Positions 37,043-46,638 of a stretch of 64,000 nt of DNA are shown here, in pieces. A model generated the notes under the pieces. That model did no database searches. It was not told the origin of the DNA and saw nothing but the letters and a program-made list of their open reading frames with translations. This stretch comes from Flavobacterium amniphilum (GTDB lineage Bacteria > Bacteroidota > Bacteroidia > Flavobacteriales > Flavobacteriaceae). Each line of letters starts with the position of its first letter. The stretch's first letter is position 1. The stretch lies in assembly GCF_023634845.1 (NCBI RefSeq), contig NZ_JAMLJL010000011.1, forward strand, positions 90,912 through 154,911, written 5' to 3'. The translations under genes and the position numbers were made by a program.

Positions 37043-37777
37043 ATGATTTTAACTGTCGATGTAGGGAATACCCAGATTAAAAGTGCTGTTTTTGAGGAGG
37101 ATAGATTGCTGGAAAAAGCTATTTTTTTGCTTTCAGATTTCAAAATTTCAATTGAAAATATTTTTAAAAAATTTGAAAAAATTTCAGTTTTGGTGGTTGC
37201 TTCGGTTGGAAAACTCGAAAAAGAGTCATTGGAAATGTTTGCTGAGAGGGTTGAAATTTACTTTATAGATAGAGAAAAACCTTTTCCGTTTATTAATAAT
37301 TATGCTACACCGCATACTTTGGGGATTGACAGAGCCGTTTTAGCTGCCGGTGCAGTTTTGCAATTTCCAAATCAAAATAGGTTGATTATTGATGCAGGAA
37401 CTTGTGTTACCTATGATTTTGTTGATGCAAAGAATGTATATCATGGTGGTGCAATTTCGCCAGGCATCCGTTTGCGTTATGATGCAATGCATTCCTATAC
37501 GGCAAAACTTCCTTTATTGGAAAAGGAAGAGCCTGAACAATTGATTGGGAATTCAACGCTGCAATCGATGCATTCGGGAGTGGTAAACGGATTGGCTTTT
37601 GAAATTGATGGCTATATAGATGCATTAAGAACCCAAAATGAAAACTTTATCATAATTTTAACTGGTGGCGATGCTAATTTTTTGGCTAAACGATTAAAAA
37701 ATACCATATTTGCCAATTCAAATTTTCTGCTGGAAAGTTTGAACTATTTATATCAATATCAAATCAACAATGATTAA
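37043..37777 (+). CDS. coaX: Type III pantothenate kinase
   Basis: The 244-residue enzyme phosphorylates pantothenate, the first step of coenzyme A synthesis. Family motifs are the N-terminal phosphate loop DVGNTQIKSAVF (D6), PHTLGIDRAVLAAGA (about 91-105), IDAGTCVTYDFVD (about 115-127) and GGAISPGIRLR. Its 3' end overlaps the next gene by 8 bases, so it begins an envelope-gene operon. Confidence 0.94.
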   Translation: MILTVDVGNTQIKSAVFEEDRLLEKAIFLLSDFKISIENIFKKFEKISVLVVASVGKLEKESLEMFAERVEIYFIDREKPFPFINNYATPHTLGIDRAVLAAGAVLQFPNQNRLIIDAGTCVTYDFVDAKNVYHGGAISPGIRLRYDAMHSYTAKLPLLEKEEPEQLIGNSTLQSMHSGVVNGLAFEIDGYIDALRTQNENFIIILTGGDANFLAKRLKNTIFANSNFLLESLNYLYQYQINND

Positions 37778-39002
37778 GAAAATAATTTTGGGAAGTTTAT
37801 TCCTTTTTTCGTTACAAACATTTGCTCAGGAAGGAACAGCATCGCCTTATTCGTTTTATGGAATTGGAGAAGTCAAATCTAAAGGGACTACTGAAAACAG
37901 AGCTATGGGAAGTTTGGGTATTGTAAGTGACAGTATTCATATTAACTTACAAAATCCTGCCACTTTTTCTGATTTAAAATTAACAACATTTACTGTAGCG
38001 GGAACTTTTACACCAACAAAACAGATAACTACTGAAGAAGAGCAAAAGGCGCAACGAACAACATTCGATTATCTTGCCATGTCATTTCCGGTAAGCAAAA
38101 AGATGGGTGTGGTTTTGGGTTTAATGCCATATTCATCAGTTGGATATAAAATTGTAAATTATACAGATACTGAAGGAACTAAATTTACAGGTTCAGGAAA
38201 TGTGAACCGTTTTTTTACCGGTTTTGGGTACCAGTTGACTAAGAATTTGAGTTTTGGAGCTGACTTGGCTTATAATTTTGGTAGTTCAGATAAAAGTGCT
38301 GTTTTTATCTCTTCAGATTTGCAGTTCGGAACCAGAGAAATCAATTTGGCCGAAATGAACGGTTTGACTTATAAGGCCGGATTGAATTTCAAGTCTAAAA
38401 TCAAAAAGTTTGATTTTACGACTGCTTTAACTTTTTCGCCAACATCAATATTGAAATCTGACAATACGAGAAATATTGCAAAAATTACATATACTCCGTC
38501 AGGAGATGAGATAGTGTGGGATTCGCAGGATGTGGTAATTCCTAATTCCGAAATCCGATTGCCTTCCAGGTTGACTTTGGGAACTGGATTAGGTTTGGAT
38601 AAAAAATGGTTTCTAGGAGTTGAATCGACTTTTTCCAGTAAAGGAAACTATGGTGTAAATTATCCGAATGCATCTTATGAGAGTTCTTCAAAAATTGCAT
38701 TGGGAGGATATTATATTCCGAAATATAATTCTTTTTCAAGTTACTTTGACCGAATTACGTACAGAGCAGGTGTCAGATATGAAAATACTGGTTTGGTGGT
38801 TAATTCAGAATCAATTAAAGACAGAGCAGTGACTTTTGGATTTGGATTGCCAATTTCAGGCTCTTTATCCAATGTGAATATTGGGGTTGAATTAGGGAAA
38901 AGAGGAACTACGGATTCAGGTTTGATACAAGAAAATTACATGAGTTTCTCTGTTGGACTTTCTTTCAATGACCGATGGTTTGTAAAGCGTAAATTTGACT
39001 AA
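37770..39002 (+). CDS. Outer-membrane beta-barrel protein, function unknown
   Basis: The 410-residue protein has a signal peptide (about 1-19, LQTFAQ). An early segment, ASPYSFYGIGEVKSKGTTENRAMG-like, and the following alternating strands with Gly and aromatic residues resemble FadL/PorV-type barrels. It overlaps coaX by 8 bases and lies 3 bases before lptC. The context suggests a constitutive outer-membrane role; no substrate is evident. Confidence 0.75.
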   Translation: MIKKIILGSLFLFSLQTFAQEGTASPYSFYGIGEVKSKGTTENRAMGSLGIVSDSIHINLQNPATFSDLKLTTFTVAGTFTPTKQITTEEEQKAQRTTFDYLAMSFPVSKKMGVVLGLMPYSSVGYKIVNYTDTEGTKFTGSGNVNRFFTGFGYQLTKNLSFGADLAYNFGSSDKSAVFISSDLQFGTREINLAEMNGLTYKAGLNFKSKIKKFDFTTALTFSPTSILKSDNTRNIAKITYTPSGDEIVWDSQDVVIPNSEIRLPSRLTLGTGLGLDKKWFLGVESTFSSKGNYGVNYPNASYESSSKIALGGYYIPKYNSFSSYFDRITYRAGVRYENTGLVVNSESIKDRAVTFGFGLPISGSLSNVNIGVELGKRGTTDSGLIQENYMSFSVGLSFNDRWFVKRKFD

Positions 39003-39005
39003 AAA

Positions 39006-39560
39006 GTGAAATTGTTTTCTCAAATAAAATATGTGGAAAAAGTGATGTTGTTTTTTGCAGCACCACTTTTTTTAGTTTCTTGTGAAAGTAATTTTAAAGA
39101 AGTACAGAAAATTAATATTACCGAGTTGAATCCGGTAGGTGAAGCACAGGAATTCAATTTAAAATATACTGATTCCGGAAAAATAAAAGCAGTTTTGGTT
39201 TCGCCTCAAATGTTAGATTTTTCACATTTGGAATTTCCGTTTACCGAATTTCCAAAGGGAATTAATGTGACTATTTATGATGATGCCGGTAATCAGAATT
39301 TTGTAACTTCAAAATACGCAATTTCATATTCTGTATCTAACATAATTGAATTGCAGGGGAATGTTGAGATTAAGACTCATGATGGTAAAAAACTTGAGAC
39401 TGAGCAATTGTATTATGATCAAAAAAATGAATGGTTTTTTACACAAAAGCCATTTAGGTTTACAGACAGAGGCAGTGTAATAAATGGTGTGGGTATCGAT
39501 TTCAGTAAGGATTTTAAAAATCTGGATACACAACAAATCAATGGGACGTACAGTCTTTAA
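39006..39560 (+). CDS. lptC: LPS export protein LptC, lipoprotein form
   Basis: The 184-residue protein has an N-terminal hydrophobic segment ending FLVSC (Cys26), suggesting lipid anchoring. The rest is a beta-jellyroll region with the LptC pattern (DSGKIKAVLVSPQM; LQGNVEIKTHDGKKLETEQLYYDQK). LptC receives LPS from the LptB2FG transporter and passes it to LptA in the periplasm. The start is GTG 39006, 3 bases after the upstream gene. Confidence 0.85.
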   Translation: MKLFSQIKYVEKVMLFFAAPLFLVSCESNFKEVQKINITELNPVGEAQEFNLKYTDSGKIKAVLVSPQMLDFSHLEFPFTEFPKGINVTIYDDAGNQNFVTSKYAISYSVSNIIELQGNVEIKTHDGKKLETEQLYYDQKNEWFFTQKPFRFTDRGSVINGVGIDFSKDFKNLDTQQINGTYSL

Positions 39561-39572
39561 AAATTAAAAATT

Positions 39573-39770
39573 ATGAAGAATTATATGAAATTTACACAGT
39601 ATGCTTATTTGTTGGTAGGTGTGCTTATGTTGATTTATGGTATTGTTGAGCTTAATGCTGCCGAAAAAGATGCGTATCTTATCTTAGGATTTGGAGTTGC
39701 TGCAATCGGCTTGTTCTTTTTCCGTAGAAAATTTGCTAAGAAATTCGAGGACAGAAATAAGAATCAATAA
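39573..39770 (+). CDS. Small two-helix membrane protein
   Basis: The 65-residue protein has two hydrophobic helices (about 9-27 and 35-51) followed by a strongly basic tail (RRKFAKKFEDRNKN), which should face the cytoplasm. It lies 12 bases after lptC. No known domain is visible; the position between lptC and a membrane-anchored foldase suggests an envelope role. Confidence 0.75.
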   Translation: MKNYMKFTQYAYLLVGVLMLIYGIVELNAAEKDAYLILGFGVAAIGLFFFRRKFAKKFEDRNKNQ

Positions 39771-39806
39771 AAAATTAAACTTTCTATTAAAATAAAAGCG
39801 GACATC

Positions 39807-39837
39807 TTTTATTATTTCACAGATAATTGTATTTTCG
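39807..39837 (+). promoter_or_regulatory. Possible promoter of the PpiD/SurA-like gene
   Basis: TTTT (39807-39810), 19 bases, then TATTTTCG (39830-39837), one base off each consensus element, 30 bases before the start. Confidence 0.4.
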
Positions 39838-39867
39838 CCAACTGAATAAAAAAAATAATATAATATA

Positions 39868-41961
39868 ATGGCAGTTTTATCTAAAATTAGACAACGTTCA
39901 TTGCTGGTAATCGCTATCGTGGGATTGTCCCTTTTTGCGTTCATTATCGGGGCTTTAATCGAAAATGGAGGTTTTGGAACAGGATCTAGAAACGCTGGTA
40001 CTATTAACGGTGTTGATATTCCTTTTGAAAGCTTTAGAGTTAAAGTAGACAATGCACAAAAAAGTCAGCAAGGACAAGGAGCTTCTTTAATGCAGGCTAC
40101 AAATGCAGTTTGGGAGCAAGAGGTTAGAAGAGTATTGTTGGAAGACCAATTCGAAAAACTTGGATTGCGTTTGGGTGATGATCAATTGATTACAGTAATG
40201 CAGGATGATCCTCAGTTTGCACAGTTCAAAGGTCCAAACGGTAAATTCAATACGGCGAAATTTAATGAAATGGTTGCCTCTATGAAAAAATCCCAACCTG
40301 ATTGGGAGAGATGGTTGAACTATGAGAAAGCAATTAGTCAGTTTGCTACTGAGCAAATGTATAATACAATTGTAAAATCTGGATTTTACACTACTCAGGC
40401 TGAAGGTAAATTTAACTACGAGTTAGAAAACAATAAAGTAACTTTTGATGTGGTTTCTGTGCCTTATACGACTATCGATGATAAGAAAGTTGAATTAACA
40501 GATGAGGAAGTAATTGCTTACATGAAGAAAAACGAGAAGAAATACAAAGCTGAAGAATCTCGTGAATTCGAATATGTTTTAATTGAAGATAAACCATCAG
40601 CAGCTGATGAAAAAGAAATTAAAGATAAAGTAAATGCTTTATTGAATTCTTCAGTTGTTTATAACACAAAAACCGGTAAAAATGATACGGTTGCTGGTTT
40701 TAGAAATGCTAAAAATGTTATCGAATTTGTAAATGCAAATTCGGATATTAAATACGATTCTACGTATATTGCTAAAAATGAATTGCCTGTTGATCATGCT
40801 CAGGCATTATATAACACAGCACCTGGAGCTATTTATGGGCCGTACGTTTTTGGTGATTACTACTGTATTTCAAAAATGTTGGCTAAAAAAGCAGGATTAA
40901 ATGTAAAGTCGAGCCATATTCTGGTTTCTTATAAGGGATCAATGCGTTCTGAATCTTCAATAACGAAAGAAGAAGCAAAAGCTAAGGCTGAAGGAATTTT
41001 AGCTCAAGCACAAGCTAATCCAGCTTCATTTGCAATGTTAGCTTTTACGAGCTCTGATGATCCAGGTTCAAAACAACAAGGAGGAGATGTAGGATATATA
41101 GCTAAAGAATCTAATTTTGCTCCAAAATATAAAGATTTTGTTTTCGGTAATCCAGTTGGAAAAATCGGTTTGGTTGAAACAGAATTCGGTTATCATATCA
41201 TTAATGTTACAGATAAGCAAGACGGTGTTCGTTTAGCGACTATCGCCCAAAAAATTGTTCCTTCGGAAGCAACAACAGATGCGGCTTTTACAACTGCAAG
41301 CAAGTTTGAAATTTTAGCAAATGAAAAAGATTTTGCAACTGCAGCTAAAGAAAGCAAATTAACAGTTGCTCCAGTGGCTAAAGTATTAGCATTAGATGAA
41401 AATATTCAGGGTGTTGGTCCTCAAAGAGAAATTGTTCGTTGGGCATTCAATGCTAAAGAAGGTGAAGTGAAACTTTTCAATACATCTGCAGGACATGTTG
41501 TGGCACGTTTGAAAAAAGTAAACGATAAGGGATTAATGCCAGTAGCTGATGCTAAAAATATTTTCGGATTCAAATTGTTAAACGAAAAGAAAGCGAAATT
41601 AATTGAAGCAAAAATGACTGGATCAACTTTGGAAGCAGTAGCTAAGGCAACTGGTTCTCCGGTTAAAGAAGCTAAAGATGTTGTTGCTGCCGGTTCGTTT
41701 ATTGAAACTATCGGATCTGAGCCAAAAGTTGTTGGAACGGCTTTCTCATTGAAACCGGGAGTTGTTTCTCAGACTATTGCTGGTAATTCAGGTGTCTTTA
41801 AAATTAAAGTAAAATCTACTGCTAAAGCTCCGGCTACAAAGGATTTTAAAGCTGTTGTAAATAGAATTTCAGGACAGGCTAAAGGGTCTGCTGCCGGAAG
41901 AGTTTACAGTACTTTAAGACAAAATGCTGATATCGAAGATAACAGAGCGGAATTCAACTAA
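39868..41961 (+). CDS. PpiD/SurA-like membrane-anchored peptidyl-prolyl isomerase
   Basis: The 697-residue protein has one N-terminal membrane helix (about 12-32), a SurA-N/PpiD-like helical chaperone domain (about 35-200), and a parvulin-type rotamase domain (about 345-455) with KSSHILVSYKG and FGYHIINVTDKQ. It helps fold outer-membrane proteins in the periplasm. Its neighbours lptC and an OMP gene fit this. A strong terminator follows. Confidence 0.92.
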   Translation: MAVLSKIRQRSLLVIAIVGLSLFAFIIGALIENGGFGTGSRNAGTINGVDIPFESFRVKVDNAQKSQQGQGASLMQATNAVWEQEVRRVLLEDQFEKLGLRLGDDQLITVMQDDPQFAQFKGPNGKFNTAKFNEMVASMKKSQPDWERWLNYEKAISQFATEQMYNTIVKSGFYTTQAEGKFNYELENNKVTFDVVSVPYTTIDDKKVELTDEEVIAYMKKNEKKYKAEESREFEYVLIEDKPSAADEKEIKDKVNALLNSSVVYNTKTGKNDTVAGFRNAKNVIEFVNANSDIKYDSTYIAKNELPVDHAQALYNTAPGAIYGPYVFGDYYCISKMLAKKAGLNVKSSHILVSYKGSMRSESSITKEEAKAKAEGILAQAQANPASFAMLAFTSSDDPGSKQQGGDVGYIAKESNFAPKYKDFVFGNPVGKIGLVETEFGYHIINVTDKQDGVRLATIAQKIVPSEATTDAAFTTASKFEILANEKDFATAAKESKLTVAPVAKVLALDENIQGVGPQREIVRWAFNAKEGEVKLFNTSAGHVVARLKKVNDKGLMPVADAKNIFGFKLLNEKKAKLIEAKMTGSTLEAVAKATGSPVKEAKDVVAAGSFIETIGSEPKVVGTAFSLKPGVVSQTIAGNSGVFKIKVKSTAKAPATKDFKAVVNRISGQAKGSAAGRVYSTLRQNADIEDNRAEFN

Positions 41962-41983
41962 TAAGTTGTTATTATATATAAAG

Positions 41984-42009
41984 AAGCCCCACATGTGTGG
42001 GGCTTTTTA
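41984..42009. terminator. Intrinsic terminator between convergent genes
   Basis: A perfect ten-base stem, AAGCCCCACA / TGTGGGGCTT, followed by a T tract on the plus strand. It ends the foldase gene and may also end the minus-strand GYDIA kinase gene. Confidence 0.85.
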
Positions 42010-42033
42010 TTTTGGAAATCTTTAAAATAAAAT

Positions 42034-42942
42034 TTATAAAATCATTTCTGAATAGGGAATAACTGTTATGTAACCTTTATTATTGAAGTATTCAGTTGGA
42101 TTTTCTTTTGATATTGCCAAAACAAAGTCGCCACCCCAAGCTCCTAAACTTTTTACAACTCCTTCGAATTCTGGAAATAGGGCTTCTTGAACAGTTTGTG
42201 TTTCGAGTACATTGCTCATTTCTATTTCGTGATTTTGAATGGCTTTTGCAAATGCTTTGGCTTCTTTTGCTTCTACAATTTGTTGTGTTATAGTGTTAAT
42301 AAGCGGTATTACTTTGTTGATGTCGCCCTTTTTATTGTAGTAATTGTGAATGGCTTCCCGGCTGTTTTGTTTTTGGTTTAAATAAATAAAGTAGATTTTA
42401 TTAGAATAATCAGGAATGAAATTGACTGGAGTAATCAGTGGTTTTCCGTTCTCCAAATGATAGAGGATGGGTGTGTTGTTTTGTGCACAGGCGATATCAT
42501 AGCCGCTGCCTCCAAAACTGTTTTTCAGCAAGGTAAATGCGTCAATTTTCAACCACTGGGAAATGTTGTTAATCAATGTTGAAGAGGTGCCTAATCCCCA
42601 GAATTTTGGGAAAGTCAACTCTGTTTTAATTGTGTAGCCCTGAGAGTTTAAAAAGTCAGGATTTAATAAATAGGCATGATGCAAAATTTCGATCAAAGTG
42701 GTTTTTACTTTGTCGCTTTTAAATGTCTCTTTATTGATGATTGACTCAAATGGAATTGTACTTTCAAACCATATGCTGCCATCACTATCGTAACTTGTCC
42801 ATTTTATGGAGTTGTTTTTGCTATCATCGATTTTTAAATATTGACCAAATTTCGTCGGTAAAGCAAAGGCGATGGCGCCATCTAACACTACGTATTCGCC
42901 GGTAATGAGTAATTTTCCGTTACTGTAAAATGTCTGTTCCAA
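42034..42942 (-). CDS. GYDIA-family GHMP kinase, candidate phosphomevalonate kinase
   Basis: The 302-residue protein starts YSNGKLLITGEYVVLDGAIA, typical of GHMP kinases. It has the ATP loop WGLGTSSTLINNI (about 115-127) and the namesake GYDIACAQ near residue 150. The family is specific to Bacteroidota. It lies 2 bases from HMG-CoA reductase in one operon, and the window otherwise contains mevalonate kinase and the decarboxylase, so phosphomevalonate kinase is the missing step it could fill. That assignment is an inference. Confidence 0.85.
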   Translation of the reverse strand: MEQTFYSNGKLLITGEYVVLDGAIAFALPTKFGQYLKIDDSKNNSIKWTSYDSDGSIWFESTIPFESIINKETFKSDKVKTTLIEILHHAYLLNPDFLNSQGYTIKTELTFPKFWGLGTSSTLINNISQWLKIDAFTLLKNSFGGSGYDIACAQNNTPILYHLENGKPLITPVNFIPDYSNKIYFIYLNQKQNSREAIHNYYNKKGDINKVIPLINTITQQIVEAKEAKAFAKAIQNHEIEMSNVLETQTVQEALFPEFEGVVKSLGAWGGDFVLAISKENPTEYFNNKGYITVIPYSEMIL

Positions 42943-42944
42943 AA

Positions 42945-44261
42945 TTATTTGCGTATTTCTGCCAGATAATCAACTACAGCACTGTGAGTAACTGTGTTTT
43001 TTTCAAAGTGTTTTACTACTTGTTTCCGCTCATCTTCAGTAGCTTTAAACTGATTTAGAATATTCATTAAATGCATTTTCATGTGGCCTTGTTGGATGCC
43101 TGTAGTGGTTAAACTGCGTAAAGCCGCAAAATTTTGTGCCAAGCCGGCAACAGCAACAATTTGCATTAATTCCTGTGCTGATGGTTTTCCTAACATTTCC
43201 AATGCGATTTTTACCATTGGGTGTAAACTGGTTAATCCGCCAACAGTTCCTAAAGCTAATGGTATTTCCATCCAAAAGGTGAAAATCCCGTCTTCTATTT
43301 TTGCATGTGATAAACTGGAATATTGTCCGTCTTTTGATGCGTAAGCATGAACTCCGGCTTCGACAGCCCTGAAATCATTGCCAGTTGCTAATACAACGGC
43401 GTCAATTCCGTTCATAATACCTTTATTGTGAGTAACAGCTCTGTAAGGTTCTATTTCGGCGATGCGGACAGCCTGAACAAATTTTTCGGCAAATTCCTGT
43501 GGGTTTTCGATATGTTTTTCGGCTAATTCTGATACGTTGCATGATACTTCGGCACGAACAACACAATTCGGGACATAGTTGGAAAGTATACTCATTACAA
43601 CCGTAATGTTTTTTTCGTCTTCAGTGAATGCATCAAATGTTTGTGCTTCATCTTTTAAAGTTTTGGCAAACTGTTCCAGGCAGGAATTGATAAAGTTGGC
43701 GCCCATCGAATCTTTGGTTTCGAAAGTAGCATGAAGTTGATAGTAATTATCTAAATCGGCAGTTTTGTCTTTCAGGATAATATCCAGAATTCCTCCGCCT
43801 CTTTTTTGCATGTTTTTGGTAATACCTTCAGTTTCAGAGAAAAATTTCGGTTTAATCTGTGAGAAGAAAGTGTTGAGCTTTTCTTTGTCTCCGTTATAGA
43901 TGAAGTGAACCTGACCAATTTTCTCCGTATTGATGATTGTAGCTTTAAATCCGCCTCTGTTTCCCCAGAATTTAGCTGCTTTACTTGCTGCGGCAACCAC
44001 TGAACTTTCTTCAACGGCAAAGGGAATTGTGTAATTTTTACCGTTGATGGTGAAATTTGGTGCGACACCAAGTGGTAAGTAAAAGTTGGTTATCGTGTTT
44101 TCGATGAATTCATCATGTAGTTTTTGTAAGGAAGCATCTGTATTCCAATACTTTTTAATGGTTTGAACCACTTCTTCCGCATTTGCGAAATGAGTTGCAG
44201 CGATCCAGTTTATTTTTTCTTCTTTAGATAATTTTGAAAATCCGGAGATACTTTTGGGCAT
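42945..44261 (-). CDS. mvaA: Hydroxymethylglutaryl-CoA reductase, class II
   Basis: The 438-residue enzyme reduces HMG-CoA to mevalonate. Class II features are the N-terminal GFSKLSKEEKINWI, VEESSVVAAASKAAKFW (about 79-95, catalytic Glu region), HNKGIMNGIDAVVLATGND (about 278-296, catalytic Lys and Asp) and ALGTVGGLTSLHP. Class II enzymes can also run in the catabolic direction, but the operon with a GHMP kinase and the nearby mvaD point to biosynthesis. It has no membrane domain. Confidence 0.95.
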   Translation of the reverse strand: MPKSISGFSKLSKEEKINWIAATHFANAEEVVQTIKKYWNTDASLQKLHDEFIENTITNFYLPLGVAPNFTINGKNYTIPFAVEESSVVAAASKAAKFWGNRGGFKATIINTEKIGQVHFIYNGDKEKLNTFFSQIKPKFFSETEGITKNMQKRGGGILDIILKDKTADLDNYYQLHATFETKDSMGANFINSCLEQFAKTLKDEAQTFDAFTEDEKNITVVMSILSNYVPNCVVRAEVSCNVSELAEKHIENPQEFAEKFVQAVRIAEIEPYRAVTHNKGIMNGIDAVVLATGNDFRAVEAGVHAYASKDGQYSSLSHAKIEDGIFTFWMEIPLALGTVGGLTSLHPMVKIALEMLGKPSAQELMQIVAVAGLAQNFAALRSLTTTGIQQGHMKMHLMNILNQFKATEDERKQVVKHFEKNTVTHSAVVDYLAEIRK

Positions 44262-44284
44262 TTTGAATCTGATTTAATAAGCTA

Positions 44285-44292
44285 CAAAGATA
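44285..44292 (-). promoter_or_regulatory. Putative -7 box of the HMG-CoA reductase operon
   Basis: On the minus strand TATCTTTG is an exact -7 match ending 23 bases before the start codon. It is the same box as that before mvaD. No good -33 element is seen. Confidence 0.5.
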
Positions 44293-44431
44293 AAACTAGT
44301 GTTTAAAATATAGTGGTTATTTGAGGCTTTAAATTTCTGATATTGTTTCAATGTTAAGCATTTAACAAAATAATGTGTGTTTATGTGGGTTTTTTTTACT
44401 AAAATTGGGCGTTTTTTTACATCATCAATTC

Positions 44432-46603
44432 ATGAAACAGATAAGATTTATTGCGATTTGTTTGGTTTTGGCTTCATTCTCAGCCATTGGACAACAAAAA
44501 CTTACTTTAGAGGAAATTTGGGGCGGTGCCTTCAGAACACAAGGTATGACGGCTCTTGAAGCTATGAAAAACACGAATCAGTATACCGTCCTGAACTTCG
44601 ACAGAGCTTCAAAAACATCACAAATCGATTTATACGATTTTGCAACTTTGAATAAAGTATCAACTTTGATTGATACAAAAGATTTCAAACAACTGGAAGG
44701 TATAGATGCCTATACTTTCAGTAAAGATGAAAAACAGATTTTGATTGCGAATAATTCGGATCAGATTTTCCGTCATTCTTTCGTGGCGGATTATTTTATT
44801 TACGATACCGCTACAAAATCGCTTACAAAATTGGCTGATTACAAAGTGCAGGAGCCAACTTTTTCTCCTGACGGAAGTAAAATTGGTTATGCTTATCAAA
44901 ATAATATGTATGTGTATGATTTGGCATCAAAGTCACACAAGCAGATTACTAATGATGGTAAAAAGAATGCTATAATTAATGGAGTAACGGATTGGGTTTA
45001 TGAAGAAGAATTTGCATTTGTAAAGGCTTATGACTGGAATGTAGGATCAGATAAAATTGCTTTTATCCGTTTTGATGAAACTGATGTGCCGGAGTTTTCT
45101 ATGGATTTCTACAATGAAGGGTTATACCCAACCCAAAATGTATTCAAATATCCGAAAGCCGGTGAGAAAAACGCAGTGGTTTCCTTACATATTTATGATG
45201 TAAAATCGGGAGCAACAAAAAAAGTAAATCTTGACAATTATAAAGATTTTTATATCGCGCGTATTGAGTGGACAAATGACACAAATGTATTAAGCGCGCA
45301 AGTGTTAAACCGTCATCAGAATAATTTAGACTTATTGTTTGTTGATGGGAATTCGGCTACTGCCAAAGTAGTATTGAACGAAAAGGACAAGGCATATGTT
45401 GATGTTACAGATAATCTGACTTTCTTAAAAGATAACAGTTTTATCTGGACTTCTGAAAAAGATGGATTTAATCATATTTACCACTATGATAAAACAGGTA
45501 AACTTAAAAAACAAATTACTAAAGGAGCTTGGGAAGTAACAAATTATTATGGTTTTGACGAAAAAGCAGGCATGATTTACTATCAGTCTGTTGAAAATGG
45601 TTCTGTCAATCGTGATGTATATGCTGTTAAATTAGACGGAAGCGGAAAAAAACGTTTGTCTACTGAGACTGGAACTAATGCAGCTGTTTTTAGTCCAAAT
45701 TTTCAGTATTTCATCAATTCGTATTCTAGTGCCAAAAATGCACCTAAGCATACTTTACATGAAACAAAAACAGGGAAGTTAGTGAAGACAATTATTTCAA
45801 ATGAAGTATTGGAAAGTAAATTGGCAGCCTATAATTTACCATCTAAGGAATTCTTTGAAGTAACCACAGAAAAAGGACATAAGTTAAATACATGGATGAT
45901 CAAACCAAAAGATTTTGATCCGAATAAAAAGTACCCTGTCTTTATGTTTCAATATTCGGGCCCGGGTTCACAGCAGGTAGATAATGCATGGAATGGAACA
46001 GATGATTACTGGTTTATGATGTTGGCACAGCAAGGTTATATTGTAGCTTGTGTAGATGGTCGCGGGACTGGTTTTAAAGGTGCTGAATTCAAAAAATGTA
46101 CACAAAAGGAATTAGGAAAATTCGAAGTGGAGGATCAAATTGATGCTGCTAAGGTTTTCGGTACATATTCTTATGTGGATAAATCAAGAATTGGTATATT
46201 TGGATGGTCTTACGGAGGATTTATGGCGTCAAACTGTATTTTTCAGGGAGCCGATGTATTCAAAACAGCAATTGCTGTTGCGCCTGTGACTTCTTGGAGA
46301 TATTACGATAGTATTTACACAGAGCGTTATATGGAAACACCACAAGAAAATGCAAGTGGTTATGATAACAATTCGCCGATTAACCATGTAAGCAAACTAA
46401 AAGGGAATTTCCTTTTAATCCACGGAAGTGGTGACGATAATGTTCATGTTCAAAATACAATGAAGATGGTGGAAGCTTTGGTTCAGGCAAATAAGCAGTT
46501 TGATATGGCTATTTATCCGGATAAAAACCACGGTATTTATGGCGGTAAAACCAGATTGCAATTGTACACGAAGATGACTAATTTCATTAAAGAAAAATTA
46601 TAA
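44432..46603 (+). CDS. Dipeptidyl-peptidase IV-like S9 serine peptidase
   Basis: The 723-residue exopeptidase has a signal peptide from ATG 44432 (MKQIRFIAICLVLASFSAIG). The in-frame ATG at 44375 would add 19 residues ahead of it and is rejected. An eight-bladed beta-propeller precedes the alpha/beta-hydrolase domain with the triad S593 (GWSYGG), D668 (GSGDDNVH) and H700 (DKNHG). It releases N-terminal dipeptides, usually with Pro at position 2, in the periplasm. Three peptide transporter genes follow, forming a peptide-scavenging block. Confidence 0.94.
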   Translation: MKQIRFIAICLVLASFSAIGQQKLTLEEIWGGAFRTQGMTALEAMKNTNQYTVLNFDRASKTSQIDLYDFATLNKVSTLIDTKDFKQLEGIDAYTFSKDEKQILIANNSDQIFRHSFVADYFIYDTATKSLTKLADYKVQEPTFSPDGSKIGYAYQNNMYVYDLASKSHKQITNDGKKNAIINGVTDWVYEEEFAFVKAYDWNVGSDKIAFIRFDETDVPEFSMDFYNEGLYPTQNVFKYPKAGEKNAVVSLHIYDVKSGATKKVNLDNYKDFYIARIEWTNDTNVLSAQVLNRHQNNLDLLFVDGNSATAKVVLNEKDKAYVDVTDNLTFLKDNSFIWTSEKDGFNHIYHYDKTGKLKKQITKGAWEVTNYYGFDEKAGMIYYQSVENGSVNRDVYAVKLDGSGKKRLSTETGTNAAVFSPNFQYFINSYSSAKNAPKHTLHETKTGKLVKTIISNEVLESKLAAYNLPSKEFFEVTTEKGHKLNTWMIKPKDFDPNKKYPVFMFQYSGPGSQQVDNAWNGTDDYWFMMLAQQGYIVACVDGRGTGFKGAEFKKCTQKELGKFEVEDQIDAAKVFGTYSYVDKSRIGIFGWSYGGFMASNCIFQGADVFKTAIAVAPVTSWRYYDSIYTERYMETPQENASGYDNNSPINHVSKLKGNFLLIHGSGDDNVHVQNTMKMVEALVQANKQFDMAIYPDKNHGIYGGKTRLQLYTKMTNFIKEKL

Positions 46604-46638
46604 TTTTTTAAATATTTTTACTAACCAAAAACAATAAA

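Noticed and set aside
44375..44431. Upstream start for the dipeptidyl-peptidase
   Set aside because: A better signal peptide begins at ATG 44432.
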